Shown: positions 1 to 9,238 of the stretch, in pieces | How positions within the stretch are numbered: the first letter of the stretch is position 1 | Layout of the letters: each line of letters opens with the position of its first letter | DNA from: Isosphaeraceae bacterium | GTDB lineage: Bacteria > Planctomycetota > Planctomycetia > Isosphaerales > Isosphaeraceae | Length of the DNA: 64,000 nt | Assembly (NCBI GenBank): GCA_031291845.1 | Contig: JARLIH010000040.1 | Location: forward strand, 1 to 64,000 | Reading direction: 5' to 3' | Program-made: the position numbers and the translations under genes | The notes under the pieces: model-generated | What the model was told of the DNA's origin: nothing | Databases searched by the model: none | What the model saw: only the letters and a program-made list of their open reading frames with translations

Positions 1-50
1 CCGCCGATCACGCCGGCACCCACGATCACCACGTCGGAAGTTTGGACCAC
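1..50 (-). CDS. FAD-dependent oxidoreductase, N-terminal fragment (runs off window)
   Basis: Read on the minus strand, the first codons give VVQTSDVVIVGAGVIGG. This is the beta-strand plus GxGxxG dinucleotide-binding turn that opens DAO-type FAD oxidoreductases such as glycine oxidase or D-amino-acid dehydrogenase. The likely GTG start at 50 has a GGGGA ribosome-binding stretch about 7 bases upstream. Only some 16 residues lie in the window, so the substrate cannot be told. The start overlaps the end of the minus-strand gene at 26-277 by 25 bases, which suggests the two are co-transcribed. Confidence 0.6.
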   Translation of the reverse strand, partial: MVQTSDVVIVGAGVIG

Positions 51-277
51 GACACGTCCCCCGCAAGCGCCTCAATCGCTGTCACGTTCGCTCTGAAAGC
101 GCGGGGCGACCGTACCGCGGGGGGACAGATCGTGAGCTTCCCCCGGTCGTCGGCGAGGACGACCCGGCCTTGCCGCGACTCGCGCCATGCACGGAGCGCC
201 TCGTAGGTGTCCCACTCCACGACGTGCTGGCCGCGCCCGGCAGCAAGCTTCGCAGCCGTCGCCATCCAACGTCTCAT
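26..277 (-). CDS. Hypothetical small protein (83 aa)
   Basis: This 83-residue frame shares strand and end overlap with the oxidoreductase start. It begins MRRWMATAAKLAAGRGQHVV, continues with an alternating basic/acidic stretch, and ends SWSKLPTW. I recognise no domain. The composition (helical N-terminus, then the beta-like RQGRVVLADDRGKLTI) is more protein-like than most antisense frames here. A start at the second Met (265) is equally possible, since neither has a clear ribosome-binding site. It may be a small partner of the oxidoreductase or a chance frame. Confidence 0.4.
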   Translation of the reverse strand: MRRWMATAAKLAAGRGQHVVEWDTYEALRAWRESRQGRVVLADDRGKLTICPPAVRSPRAFRANVTAIEALAGDVSWSKLPTW

Positions 278-368
278 TGGCTAACGGGATTCGGCCCGTC
301 GCGGGTTTCCCAATGCGAGCGAGTTTGGTATCTCTCTTCGTGACGATCATACCGAGCGGAGCCCTGCA

Positions 369-1421
369 ATGCGCGAAGTGACCCCCGAGACCGCCGCCGC
401 GTACCTCTGGGAGACCGGGCGTGTCCCCGAGGGGCGCGCGGTCGTCGCGCGGGCGTTGGGCTGGGGGGTGTCGAATATCGTGATGCGGGTGGACGTCGAG
501 GGTGAACCGCCGATCGTGCTCAAGCAGGCACGCGAGCGTCTGCGCACGAAGATGCTCTGGGTCAGTCGCCTGGAGCGGGTCTGGACCGAGCAGGCCGCGC
601 TCGAGCTCCTGGCGGACCTCTTGCTCGAGGGGGCCGTCCCCCGAGTGCTCTTCGCCGACCCGGACAACTACTTGTTCGCGATGACGTGCGCTCCGGACGA
701 CTCGGTCGTCTGGAAGGAACAGCTCCTGCTCGGCGAGGCCGATTTGGCCGTCGCCCGCCAGGCGGGATTGATCCTGGGAGCGATGCACGCAGAGACCGTC
801 GGCCACCCGGCGCTGCGGGGACCGCTCGCCGACACGACGGTCTTCGACCAGTTGCGGATCGACCCGTTTTACCGCACGGTCGCAGGCAGCCATCCCGACC
901 TGGCCGCACCACTTGAAGTGCTGACCGACGAGACGATGAGCGTTCCCGTCCCCACGTTCGTCCACGCCGACTTCAGCCCCAAGAACATCCTGGTGCACGG
1001 ACAGGGGCTGACCGTGGTCGACTTCGAGACCGCACACGCGGGTGATCCGGCGTTCGACCTTGGGTTCTTCCTGAGCCACCTGCTGCTGAAGGCCGTCCGG
1101 GCGCGGCCGCACGACGGGCCGTACCTGGGGCTCATCCGCGCCTTCTGGGACGCCTACCACGAGCGCCTGCGAGACGCCCTGGATGCGGACCCGGACCTGG
1201 TGCGCCGGGCGATTGCGCACACCGCCGCCTGCGCCCTGGCACGGGTCGACGGCAAAAGCCCCGTCGATTACCTCGACGCCGACGCGCAGGCCGCCGTCCG
1301 CCGGTTCGCCCCCGCGGTCCTGCTCGCGGCCCCCGAAAGGTGGGAAGAATTGCTTCGGATCGCGGCACGAGAAATGCATATAATCCCTTATTCAGACGAA
1401 CAGGAAGCAGGCACTTCTTGA
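369..1421 (+). CDS. Aminoglycoside/choline kinase-like phosphotransferase
   Basis: The 350-residue protein has the protein-kinase-like fold of the APH/choline kinase/MtnK family. The Brenner-type catalytic loop reads FVHADFSPKNILV, with His199, Asp201 and Asn206. The metal-binding Asp follows in VVDFE (Asp218), and then the family's GDPAFDLGFFLSHLL helix. An N-terminal lobe Lys in PIVLKQ is the likely ATP-contacting residue. The start is an ATG with GGAG 7 bases upstream. The gene lies 31 bases before an enolase-like gene on the same strand and the two are probably co-transcribed. That pairing hints at a small-molecule kinase whose product feeds an enolase-type step, but the substrate is unknown. 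The similarity to 5-methylthioribose kinase is general and not enough to name it MtnK. Confidence 0.75.
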   Translation: MREVTPETAAAYLWETGRVPEGRAVVARALGWGVSNIVMRVDVEGEPPIVLKQARERLRTKMLWVSRLERVWTEQAALELLADLLLEGAVPRVLFADPDNYLFAMTCAPDDSVVWKEQLLLGEADLAVARQAGLILGAMHAETVGHPALRGPLADTTVFDQLRIDPFYRTVAGSHPDLAAPLEVLTDETMSVPVPTFVHADFSPKNILVHGQGLTVVDFETAHAGDPAFDLGFFLSHLLLKAVRARPHDGPYLGLIRAFWDAYHERLRDALDADPDLVRRAIAHTAACALARVDGKSPVDYLDADAQAAVRRFAPAVLLAAPERWEELLRIAAREMHIIPYSDEQEAGTS

Positions 1422-1452
1422 TCGAAGATTCCAGCCAAGAAAGGGCCTGGCC

Positions 1453-2781
1453 GTGTCGACCTTGGCAAAACTGAAGGCCCGCGAGGTTTTCGACTCGCGG
1501 GGCCGGCCGACCGTGGAAGTCGAGGCGACGACCGACGGCGGGGCGGTGGGCCGCGCGATCGTGCCGTCGGGCGCGAGCACCGGGCGGCACGAAGCGCTCG
1601 AGCTCCGGGACGGCGATTGCCCGCAGCGGCACAGCGGCCGGGGCGTCTTGCGGGCAGTCAAGAACGTTCAAGAAGAAATCGCGGCGGCGGTCGTGGGGAT
1701 CGACCTCGACGACCAGGCCGGCCTCGACGCCAAGCTCGTTGCGCTCGACGGTACGCCGAACAAGGGGCGGCTGGGTGGGAACGCCGTGCTTGGTGTCTCG
1801 CTGGCCGTCGCGCACGCGGCGGCCGCGGCCCGGGGAGAGGAGCTGTTCGTTACCCTGAACCGGCTCTGGCGCGAGCGCCTTGGGCCGGGAGAGGACGCCG
1901 AGCCGGTGCTTCCCTTGCCGATGGTCAACATGATTTCCGGCGGGCTGCACGCCGGTGCGAACCTCGACTTTCAGGACTTCCTGTTCCTCCCCATCGGCGC
2001 GGGCAGCTACTCCGATGCGCTCGAGACGACGGTCTGTCTCTACCACGCCCTGGGCCAAACCCTCAAAGAAAAAGGGCACCTCTCCGCCCTCGTCGGTGAC
2101 GAGGGGGGCTACGGCCCTCGCCTGCGCACGAACGCGCAGGCCGTGGACGTGATCCTCGAGGCGGCCCTGGCCTGCGACCTGAAGCTCGGCCGCGACGTGG
2201 CCATCGCGCTCGACGTCGCGGCGAGCCACTGGCACGACCCCGCGACCGGCACCTATCGCCTGTCCGCGGCGGGGGACGAGACGCTCGACACCGCCGGCAT
2301 GATCGCGCTCCTGGAGCACTGGGTGAAGCAGTACCCGATCCTCTCCATCGAGGACGGCCTGGCCGAGGACGACTGGGACGGCTGGCGCACCCTGACCGAG
2401 CGGCTCGGGGCCTCGGTCCAGCTCATCGGCGACGACCTCTTCGCCACCCAGCCCGAGCGCCTGCGCCTGGGCATCGAGCGGGGCGCGGCGAACGCAATCC
2501 TGATCAAGCTGAACCAGGTCGGCACGCTGTCCGAGACCTTCGACGCGCTCCTCCTGGCCCGCAAGAGCGGCTACCGCACGATCGTCTCGGCCCGCTCGGG
2601 CGAGACCGAGGACACCACCATCGCCGACCTGGCCGTCGCGACCGCCGCCGGTCAGATCAAGATCGGCTCGGTGGCCCGCTCCGAACGTCTGGCCAAGTAC
2701 AACCGCCTCCTCCGGATCGAGGAGATCCTCGGCGGCCCCGCCCGCGCCCGCTATGCCGGCCGTGCAGCGCTGCGGGTGTAA
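1453..2781 (+). CDS. eno: Enolase (phosphopyruvate hydratase) family protein, divergent
   Basis: The 442 residues match enolase over the full length: VPSGASTG loop, GGLHAG (His166), VGDEGG (general acid Glu217), metal ligands in ALDVAAS, SIEDG and IGDDL, catalytic Lys352 in LIKLNQVG, and Lys403 in GQIKIGS. Enolase interconverts 2-phosphoglycerate and phosphoenolpyruvate in the cytosol. Two normally invariant positions differ. The QEF glutamate (yeast Glu168) is Asp175, and the SHRSGETED histidine (yeast His373, which contacts the substrate phosphate) is Ala380. It may therefore be a paralogue with shifted activity rather than the glycolytic enzyme. The start is GTG at 1453 with AAAGGG upstream. 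A TATAAT at 1379-1384, inside the kinase gene, might be a -10 element, but no good -35 accompanies it. Confidence 0.85.
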   Translation: MSTLAKLKAREVFDSRGRPTVEVEATTDGGAVGRAIVPSGASTGRHEALELRDGDCPQRHSGRGVLRAVKNVQEEIAAAVVGIDLDDQAGLDAKLVALDGTPNKGRLGGNAVLGVSLAVAHAAAAARGEELFVTLNRLWRERLGPGEDAEPVLPLPMVNMISGGLHAGANLDFQDFLFLPIGAGSYSDALETTVCLYHALGQTLKEKGHLSALVGDEGGYGPRLRTNAQAVDVILEAALACDLKLGRDVAIALDVAASHWHDPATGTYRLSAAGDETLDTAGMIALLEHWVKQYPILSIEDGLAEDDWDGWRTLTERLGASVQLIGDDLFATQPERLRLGIERGAANAILIKLNQVGTLSETFDALLLARKSGYRTIVSARSGETEDTTIADLAVATAAGQIKIGSVARSERLAKYNRLLRIEEILGGPARARYAGRAALRV

Positions 2782-3824
2782 GAGCGGTCAAGCCCGAACT
2801 TGCCGTGAAAAGCGCGCCGGCTGAGAGGACGAACTCCGCGGGCCCTCCTAATGCCGTTTCCCGCGGATCGGCAACGGCTCGGACGACAAGCTGGCGGGCC
2901 CTCGGGTCGACTCGCCGGCAGCGACCGCGCGAAATCGACAATCTCGTGAATCGTCAAAGGGGGAATGCCGGTCCGGAAGCGGTCATTGAACGTGTCGACG
3001 ATCAATTTCGCCAGCATGCCCTGACCGATCGTCCCCACGTGCCGGCCGTCGGCAAGGAAGAAGTGCTCGTCGTCGTTTCCTGAGTGGAATCGATCGAGCG
3101 CGCGGCCCCCGGCGTTGACGTAGCGCCCCGACAGCGAGCGCCCGAGTCGCGTGACCAGATACAAGTCGATGATCGCCACCCGCTTCTCCCGCGCAGCGAA
3201 GGCGCGGAGATAGGCGTTGTATCGTCGGATCGCATCAGCGACCGCGTCCATCGACTCGCGACTGATCTTGCCCGTCGCGACGGCCTCGCGGAACTCTGGC
3301 ATGTCCCGCAATTCGGGGACTGTGCCGACGAGCAGGCGAACGTGCGGCGAAGCCCGAAGGATCGTCGTGAGCGCCCTCGTGACGTTCTCGCGGGCCTGCT
3401 CCTCGCGTGACGCAACAGTGCCGCAAGGGTCGGGGGAACGCAGCGCTCCGATGAAGTCGTTACCCCCGATAAAGGCGACCACAATGCTCACGTGCCCGGC
3501 CGCGACCTGCGCCGCGAGACCCGTGTGTTGCCCTTGCGCCAGCAGCTCACCGGTGGTCGCATTGCTGCGCGCCCAGTTGAATTCGTACCCCTGGTTGCGC
3601 GGCTCGGGACGGGCGCTCGCGCTGAATCGTCCGAAGTTCAGGTGCCGGGTGGCGGCTAAGATCTCGACCCAGTTCCGACCGGCGGTCCGGTCCGGCGGGT
3701 AGAACTGGTACTCATCGCTGAAGCTGTCCCCCATCACGCCGATTCCCTGCGCATCTTGTGCCGAAGCGCTGGCGTGGCTCAGGATCAACAGAAGGATCGA
3801 CGCCGCGTGAATGTAGGGGCTCAT
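2751..3824 (-). CDS. SGNH/GDSL-type hydrolase, secreted
   Basis: The chosen ATG at 3824 has GGGAG about 8 bases upstream and opens a signal peptide (MSPYIHAASILLLILSHASA). Earlier in-frame codons to 3953 look non-coding. The mature part has the SGNH blocks: VMGDSFSDEY with the nucleophilic Ser, FIGGND with Gly and Asn, and the Asp/His pair near the end in LADGRHVGTIG. These are secreted esterases or lipases acting on ester bonds of polysaccharides or lipids; the substrate is unknown. The last 50 or so residues are Arg/Pro/Ala-rich, unlike a folded domain, and overlap the 3' end of the enolase gene by 31 bases. This suggests the ancestral stop codon was lost and translation now runs into the neighbour. 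Confidence 0.75.
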   Translation of the reverse strand: MSPYIHAASILLLILSHASASAQDAQGIGVMGDSFSDEYQFYPPDRTAGRNWVEILAATRHLNFGRFSASARPEPRNQGYEFNWARSNATTGELLAQGQHTGLAAQVAAGHVSIVVAFIGGNDFIGALRSPDPCGTVASREEQARENVTRALTTILRASPHVRLLVGTVPELRDMPEFREAVATGKISRESMDAVADAIRRYNAYLRAFAAREKRVAIIDLYLVTRLGRSLSGRYVNAGGRALDRFHSGNDDEHFFLADGRHVGTIGQGMLAKLIVDTFNDRFRTGIPPLTIHEIVDFARSLPASRPEGPPACRPSRCRSAGNGIRRARGVRPLSRRAFHGKFGLDRSYTRSAARPA

Positions 3825-3872
3825 CGTCGCTTGCTCCCAGTTCGGAGTACTGGCCCGCGCGTGCGGCGCAGC

Positions 3873-3910
3873 AAAAAGCCCCGCCCGAGCGGTGATCCGC
3901 GCGGTGGGGC
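3873..3910 (-). terminator. Rho-independent terminator downstream of the patatin-like gene
   Basis: On the minus strand an 8-base stem with one mismatch (GGCGGGGC at 3878-3885 against GCCCCACC at 3903-3910) is followed directly by five T residues (3873-3877). It lies 274 bases after the stop of the giant patatin-like gene and 50 bases before the SGNH gene, so it would separate the two. I see no gene in the rest of 3825-4183; the SGNH promoter presumably lies between 3825 and 3870 or overlaps the stem. Confidence 0.5.
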
Positions 3911-4183
3911 CTTCGTAGCATGATCCCCTCGGCCCGCCTTGGGCCGTTGGCATTGTGACATATCATAAACGCTAGGCGGTACGTCGACAAGGTGTAATCC
4001 CCGCAGGCGGGTGCATTCCGTTCCTGGACCACCGCCCGCTCGGGAGGTGAACGCCGCCAGGCTGGAGGCCGGAACGGTTCTTGGCACGATTGGATACGCC
4101 CGACGCGACTGGGCGGCGGTTTCGATCTGGTCCTCGTGACAGTGAACCGTTCCGCTCCGAACGAGGGGAAGCCCTGTGGCCGT

Positions 4184-7100
4184 TCATCGCGGACTCGTAG
4201 CGCCATCCTCGCGGCGCCCCTCGAGCCACCAATCCCGCAGCAGTTCCAGCCGATTGAGGTTCTTGACGACATTCTCGTAAAGATCCTGGCTCTGGCGCAG
4301 GTTGAGCCGGCGCGTGTCTCGGAAGCCCAGCACCCGCAGTTGCGCGTCGTACTTTGCCTTCAATTGGGCCCGGTACGTCGGATCGGTCCGGTGTGCCAAC
4401 TTCCACTTGTGGAACTCATACGAGTCACGGCCGATCAGATAGTCCTTCACCTGGGCGAGCTCCGCGCGCGGGTCGGCCCCCGTCCGTCCGAAGCCGTTGG
4501 TCAGGACGTCCTTTTCCCGCGCGCTGAGCTTCCAGTTAAGCGAGACATCGACGGGGCATTCAAAGACAACTGTGCGGAAGAAGCTGCGGTCTTTCTCGTC
4601 GTCGAACAGCAGGTCGAGGAGGTCAACCTGCTCGTCGTTGCGAAACGACATCGTCCACTGGCGCGCGCTGGAAAGGCCGAGGAGCGGCGTGCTGATCGCC
4701 TGCAGACCGGGGGTGAGCAGCTCGCGCTCGGCGTGCCACGTGAGCCGGTCGAGCGGCGAGACCCCGTCCAGCCGGTCGAAATCGATCTCGGTGCGCGCCC
4801 CCTGGCTCACGTGGTCGCGAATCTGGATCACGATCACTCCGGAAGTGTTGGCCTCGAGCCAGGGTCGCATCTTGGACAGCCAGAGCGCGGCGAGGTTGAC
4901 GCCGTAATTGTCATAGTAGCCCGCGTCCACCACCCGGCGCGGCGGGAGCGTGGGGAGGCTGATCGCCGGCGAGACCCAGGGAAACGACGCGCTCATCCGC
5001 ACGCCCGTGGTCACGCGGAAATCGTGCGCCTCGGGGAAGAGCCGAAAGAACTCGACCGCCGACAGCGAGAAGACTTCGTCCTCGTTGTGGATACTGCGGT
5101 CCAGGTCCGCGCCCTGAAAGGCCGGGCGGTCGATCTTGCGAGACGACGGTTCGATCAGCAGCCCGCCCACGTTCCGCGTGGCAAACGCAAGGTCGAGGTT
5201 GCTTACCAGAAGGCGTCGGCCGTCCTCGACCATCATCGGCGTGTACACCATCGACGGCCGCCAGCCCAGCCGCTCGTCGACGGCGTACGACTGGAGGGGG
5301 CGTGCCAGCGGGCTGGCCCGTTCGCCGCCCGTCTCGCGGACCCAGGTCTGCTCCAGCGTCTTGCCCCGGTCCCCCCTCTGAAGGTACGGGTTGAAGGGGC
5401 TAATCAGGTCGGCAAACACCAGGCGCCCCGCGACCGCGTCGAGCTGATCGTCGGCCATCTGCTCGACGAGGGCATGGGACGTCACCCCGTGGAGCATCGC
5501 AAAGTCGGCGCCCTCCCCGCGGAGGATGCGAGCGGTGGGAGGCGCGAGCGACGTGGCGTAGTAGGAGCCGCCGACCATGCCGCCGGAGGCCCCCGTGATC
5601 AGCCGAACGTGATACGGAAAATCGGCCCCCAGGGTCTGCTCCAGTTTCGCGAGCACGACCGACGTCCAGACCGAGGCCCGGATGCCGCCGCCGCTCACGG
5701 TGACGATCACGAGCTTCGGCTTCGTCTCGGTCCAGAGGCCGCCAACGAGCTGCTTCCAGGCAAGGAGCACCTCGGTGTTGTTCAACGGTTGGAGGGCCTG
5801 CCACTCGCCCACCAAGGGCTCGCGGCCGCCATCGCGGCCCGCGTACGGTTCCTTCGCGGAACCGGCGACGCGGATGACTGTGGTCCAGCAGTGACCCGGC
5901 GGTAGCCGGTCGTTGTCGCGACGCGGGGTGGCCGGCGACGCAACGTTCCGGACCTCAAAGATGCCGCTACCGCGGACATCGATCCCCCGCGCCTCATGGG
6001 CCTGCCCGTTCCAAAAGAGAATGAGCCGGTCGCCCGGGCGAACGCGCCCGGCGTTATAGAGGGCGACCTCGAACTCCTTCTGCCGGTCCGCCGCCATGGC
6101 GACGTCCCGGTCGAGGCTGGCGAAGACGCCTCGGTCGTGCGCGGGGCGAAGGGTGAACGCCAGGCCGCCGGCCGCTGGCCGTGCTCCCGCGGCCGGCAGG
6201 GCGCGGCCCGGAGTTTCGCGCGCGGCGCGCGACAGGTTCTCGCGAGTCGGCCAGTAGGAGGCGAAGTCCGGGAAGCGCCCGGCCGCGCCCGCTTCGGTTG
6301 CCAGATACACGCCGACCGGGACCGGTGACTCGCCGCGTTCATCCTCGAGCACGAGACAGTCGCCCGGCCGCGTGGCGGGTGCCGTGATCGTCTCCGGGCC
6401 GGATCCGCCCGTCGCGCGGTCCGGTTCGAATCCTCGCGCGACTCGCAACGTGTCGAGGTGGCATCGTTCCAACCAGCCCCCCATGATCGCCAACTGCGCT
6501 TCGTCAAGGGCCTCCGCGCCCGGAGGGGTCGCAAACTCAACCTCGTAGGTGTCGAGGTGCGCGCTATGCTGCACCGACGTGACGCGGCCGCTCCATGACA
6601 TCGCGATGAGCACGTACTGTGCGTCGGCCGCTCGAAACGAGGGCGCCAGCCCCCGCAGGCGCAGCCCCAGGCGATCGCCCGGCCCCGCGATCGGCTCGTA
6701 CGGCGTCTCGTCGGGCCTTTGGCCAGCGACCGTACGAGGCTGTACCGGCCCGACGGGCGACAGGCGATGCTGCGGCCCTCGGATGATCCCATCGCGGATC
6801 ATCTGAAGCGTCTCGTAGCGGAACCATCGGTAGATCTTCCGGAAGAACGGCTCTTCGGCCAGCACGATGCAGTCGTTCCCTTGCACCTGGGTCGTGAACC
6901 ACTCTTCGGCGTTCAGGGTCATCTCGTCCCCCGCCTCCGCGCGGAGCCGGCCGCGCGGGTCCTCGACGAGGAGCGTCAGGACGTTCCCGCCCGCGGTCTG
7001 AGGGTGCTGGCCGAGCAGTCGGAAATAGGCGGTCGCCAGGCGCTGGCTTGGTCCCTGCTTCTCGATGCGATCGAAGTCGCCAGTCACGCCGCGGTTGCGC

Positions 7101-9238
7101 AGACGCACGGTGGACGGGGTCGTCTCGCGGAAGTAATCGCGTGTGTCGAGATAGACCGGTAATGCGTAATAGGATTCCATGTGAGGAAACGTCGCCTTGA
7201 ACTGGTTGGGGGCGACAAACCAGGCGTTGCCGTTCATTACGACGAGGGCCGCGGTGACTCCCAGCGCGGCCATCACGCTTCCCTTCGGACGCAGGAAGGC
7301 GACGACCGTGTAGGCTGCCGCCACGAGCGCGACCATACAGGCGACGGAGCCCGCGGCGGGCATGGCCGACTGCCAACGCTCGTCGAGTGTGTTATAGGGG
7401 ATCGCGAACACGACAAACCCGAGCAGCAGTGTCAACGGATAGAGCAAGGCCGGGCGCCTGCGCGCCACGCCCCTGAGCGACCAGGCACCCAGGACGAGCA
7501 CCGCGGCGCCGAGCCAAAGTGCGGCCAGCACGGAGAAGCCGCGCCCAAGCCAGGCGCCGAGCAGCGAACCGAACGTTACCGCCAACAGGACCGCCGTAAC
7601 GACCGGTCGGCAGCGCGGCCCAGTCCGACCGAAGCGGGCTTCCTTGGGGACGACGGCAGCCAGACAGGCGAACACCGCGGAGGGGGCCAACACGGCGACA
7701 ACAAGCGCGCCGGCGCCCGCGAGATAGAGGAGGACGAGCAGCACCAGGACTGAAACCGCCCCGGCCCGCTGCGCTGCACTCGCGCCCCCGCCTCGGGCAT
7801 CCCCCAGGGTGGCCAGCCGGAAAGCAGCCACCCAGCAGATGAGGAAGGCCCCGAGGAAGGTCAGGCCCCACACGCCCTCGTGCAACACCCCCGCCCACGC
7901 CCTGGGAGAGAATCCCGTTCCCGCAACGACGAGTGCGGCGAGCAGCGCGAGCCCAGCGACGATCAGCCGCGCCGCGCGGCGTTCTGGCGACGCTCCGAAG
8001 AGACGCGCCGCGGTCGCCCCCGCCATGGCCCGGATGCGCGGCCGGAGCCACCGTGATGCGTCCGCATGCCAACGTCTTACCATGATCTGATAAAGCGCCA
8101 TGATCGCCGCCGCCGCGGCCGCCTCCGCCAGCAGGACCCCGGCCGGACCCCAGGGAATGCTCTGCCAGCGCCCCGGTGTCGCCCGCGTTGGGCCGGCATC
8201 CGAGGGGGTCGCGATGTAGGTCTGCTCCGGCCGGTCGATCCATCGGCTCGTCAGGCCGTCGGGCAGGAGCACGTTGACGACGAAGTGGATCACGAAAAAC
8301 ACGAAGAGAAACGACATCCACGACCATACGTGACCGCGTGCCCGAGACGTCGGCTCGCCCCCCTCGCCGTGCCTCCCCGCTCGACGCTCCTCGGCATCAC
8401 TCTCGCCATCGCGGGCGCTCGCCGTTTGCTGCGCGTCGCCGATTCGTGCGCGGAGGGATCGCAAGAAACGATCCTCGAACGGTTCCCACGCGGCCGAGCG
8501 GGCGGCCCATTGGGTCGTCCGACATGCCAGGATGATCCCAAGCCAGTAGCCCAGGATCACTCCGGCCAACCAGGGCAGACGCTCAATGAAAGCCTGGATG
8601 TCGCGGTTGAACAGGGGGATCACGACCGCGGGCACCACTCCGGTCAGGAGGACCAGCATGAAGCCTTTGATGAGCAGGATCGCCGGCGAGACGAGCAAGC
8701 GGAACGGCTCTCCGCACAACATCTCCGCGAGCTCTGCCGGGAGAGGACCGGGACCCGCGGCGCTGCGCGCCCCAGCCGCCGCACTGTGGTGAATCGAGCG
8801 GTGGATGGCTTCGATGTCGGCCGGCTCGAACCGCTCCAGAAAGCCGTTGCGCAGCACGCGCTGCACCGGGTAGGCCGGAGGCATGACCTCGTTCAAGTCG
8901 CGCAGAATCCGAACCAGCGTCTTAAGAGAGTTGTTCCACCAGCGGCCCGGCGAATCGAGCACGGAGTAGTGGAGGATGAGCGCCGCGAACAACAGCATGA
9001 CCGCAGCGCCAGCGAGCACCTGAGTCAGCGGATCCTCGTCGAGGAAAAGCCCTTGCATACCGAAATCCCCGCCAGCCAGGCCCCAGACGACGAGGATCAA
9101 AAGGCCCATCAGGACGAAATGGAACGGATAGCGAATTCCCCAGAGGACGAAGTCGCGAACCGGTCGGATGTTGCGGAAACGGAGGTTCCAGAGAAGGAGG
9201 ACAAGACCCACGCAAAGGAGTGTCCGGCAGATGTCCAT
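4184..9238 (-). CDS. Giant membrane protein with C-terminal patatin-like phospholipase domain
   Basis: The protein is about 1684 residues long. The N-terminal half carries many hydrophobic membrane segments, starting with MDICRTLLCVGLVLLLWNL and interrupted by a charged loop near residues 280-320. A soluble middle region follows. The last 500 residues hold the patatin core: oxyanion motif SGGGIRAS (near 1180), nucleophile elbow GASGG (near 1216), and the dyad Asp in VVDAGYYDNYG (near 1438). Patatins are Ser-Asp lipid acyl hydrolases, and membrane anchoring would place this one next to phospholipid. The ATG at 9238 is preferred over an upstream in-frame start at 9334 because GAGGAA lies 10 bases before it. 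The gene stands alone between two terminators. Long open frames on the opposite strand are shadows of its high-GC codons. Confidence 0.8.
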   Translation of the reverse strand: MDICRTLLCVGLVLLLWNLRFRNIRPVRDFVLWGIRYPFHFVLMGLLILVVWGLAGGDFGMQGLFLDEDPLTQVLAGAAVMLLFAALILHYSVLDSPGRWWNNSLKTLVRILRDLNEVMPPAYPVQRVLRNGFLERFEPADIEAIHRSIHHSAAAGARSAAGPGPLPAELAEMLCGEPFRLLVSPAILLIKGFMLVLLTGVVPAVVIPLFNRDIQAFIERLPWLAGVILGYWLGIILACRTTQWAARSAAWEPFEDRFLRSLRARIGDAQQTASARDGESDAEERRAGRHGEGGEPTSRARGHVWSWMSFLFVFFVIHFVVNVLLPDGLTSRWIDRPEQTYIATPSDAGPTRATPGRWQSIPWGPAGVLLAEAAAAAAIMALYQIMVRRWHADASRWLRPRIRAMAGATAARLFGASPERRAARLIVAGLALLAALVVAGTGFSPRAWAGVLHEGVWGLTFLGAFLICWVAAFRLATLGDARGGGASAAQRAGAVSVLVLLVLLYLAGAGALVVAVLAPSAVFACLAAVVPKEARFGRTGPRCRPVVTAVLLAVTFGSLLGAWLGRGFSVLAALWLGAAVLVLGAWSLRGVARRRPALLYPLTLLLGFVVFAIPYNTLDERWQSAMPAAGSVACMVALVAAAYTVVAFLRPKGSVMAALGVTAALVVMNGNAWFVAPNQFKATFPHMESYYALPVYLDTRDYFRETTPSTVRLRNRGVTGDFDRIEKQGPSQRLATAYFRLLGQHPQTAGGNVLTLLVEDPRGRLRAEAGDEMTLNAEEWFTTQVQGNDCIVLAEEPFFRKIYRWFRYETLQMIRDGIIRGPQHRLSPVGPVQPRTVAGQRPDETPYEPIAGPGDRLGLRLRGLAPSFRAADAQYVLIAMSWSGRVTSVQHSAHLDTYEVEFATPPGAEALDEAQLAIMGGWLERCHLDTLRVARGFEPDRATGGSGPETITAPATRPGDCLVLEDERGESPVPVGVYLATEAGAAGRFPDFASYWPTRENLSRAARETPGRALPAAGARPAAGGLAFTLRPAHDRGVFASLDRDVAMAADRQKEFEVALYNAGRVRPGDRLILFWNGQAHEARGIDVRGSGIFEVRNVASPATPRRDNDRLPPGHCWTTVIRVAGSAKEPYAGRDGGREPLVGEWQALQPLNNTEVLLAWKQLVGGLWTETKPKLVIVTVSGGGIRASVWTSVVLAKLEQTLGADFPYHVRLITGASGGMVGGSYYATSLAPPTARILRGEGADFAMLHGVTSHALVEQMADDQLDAVAGRLVFADLISPFNPYLQRGDRGKTLEQTWVRETGGERASPLARPLQSYAVDERLGWRPSMVYTPMMVEDGRRLLVSNLDLAFATRNVGGLLIEPSSRKIDRPAFQGADLDRSIHNEDEVFSLSAVEFFRLFPEAHDFRVTTGVRMSASFPWVSPAISLPTLPPRRVVDAGYYDNYGVNLAALWLSKMRPWLEANTSGVIVIQIRDHVSQGARTEIDFDRLDGVSPLDRLTWHAERELLTPGLQAISTPLLGLSSARQWTMSFRNDEQVDLLDLLFDDEKDRSFFRTVVFECPVDVSLNWKLSAREKDVLTNGFGRTGADPRAELAQVKDYLIGRDSYEFHKWKLAHRTDPTYRAQLKAKYDAQLRVLGFRDTRRLNLRQSQDLYENVVKNLNRLELLRDWWLEGRREDGATSPR

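Noticed and set aside
72-1379. Long minus-strand open frame opposite the phosphotransferase gene (a second one at 1132-2319 opposite the enolase)
   Set aside because: It is Arg/Val/Gly-rich with no domain, and is a shadow of third-position GC in the real plus-strand genes, which carry clear family motifs.
1379-1384. TATAAT inside the phosphotransferase gene considered as the enolase promoter
   Set aside because: No acceptable -35 at 16-18 bases; the short gap between the genes favours co-transcription.
4136-5905. Plus-strand open frame opposite the patatin end (a similar one at 8066-9805)
   Set aside because: It has no domain and lies wholly opposite conserved patatin motifs; antisense shadow.
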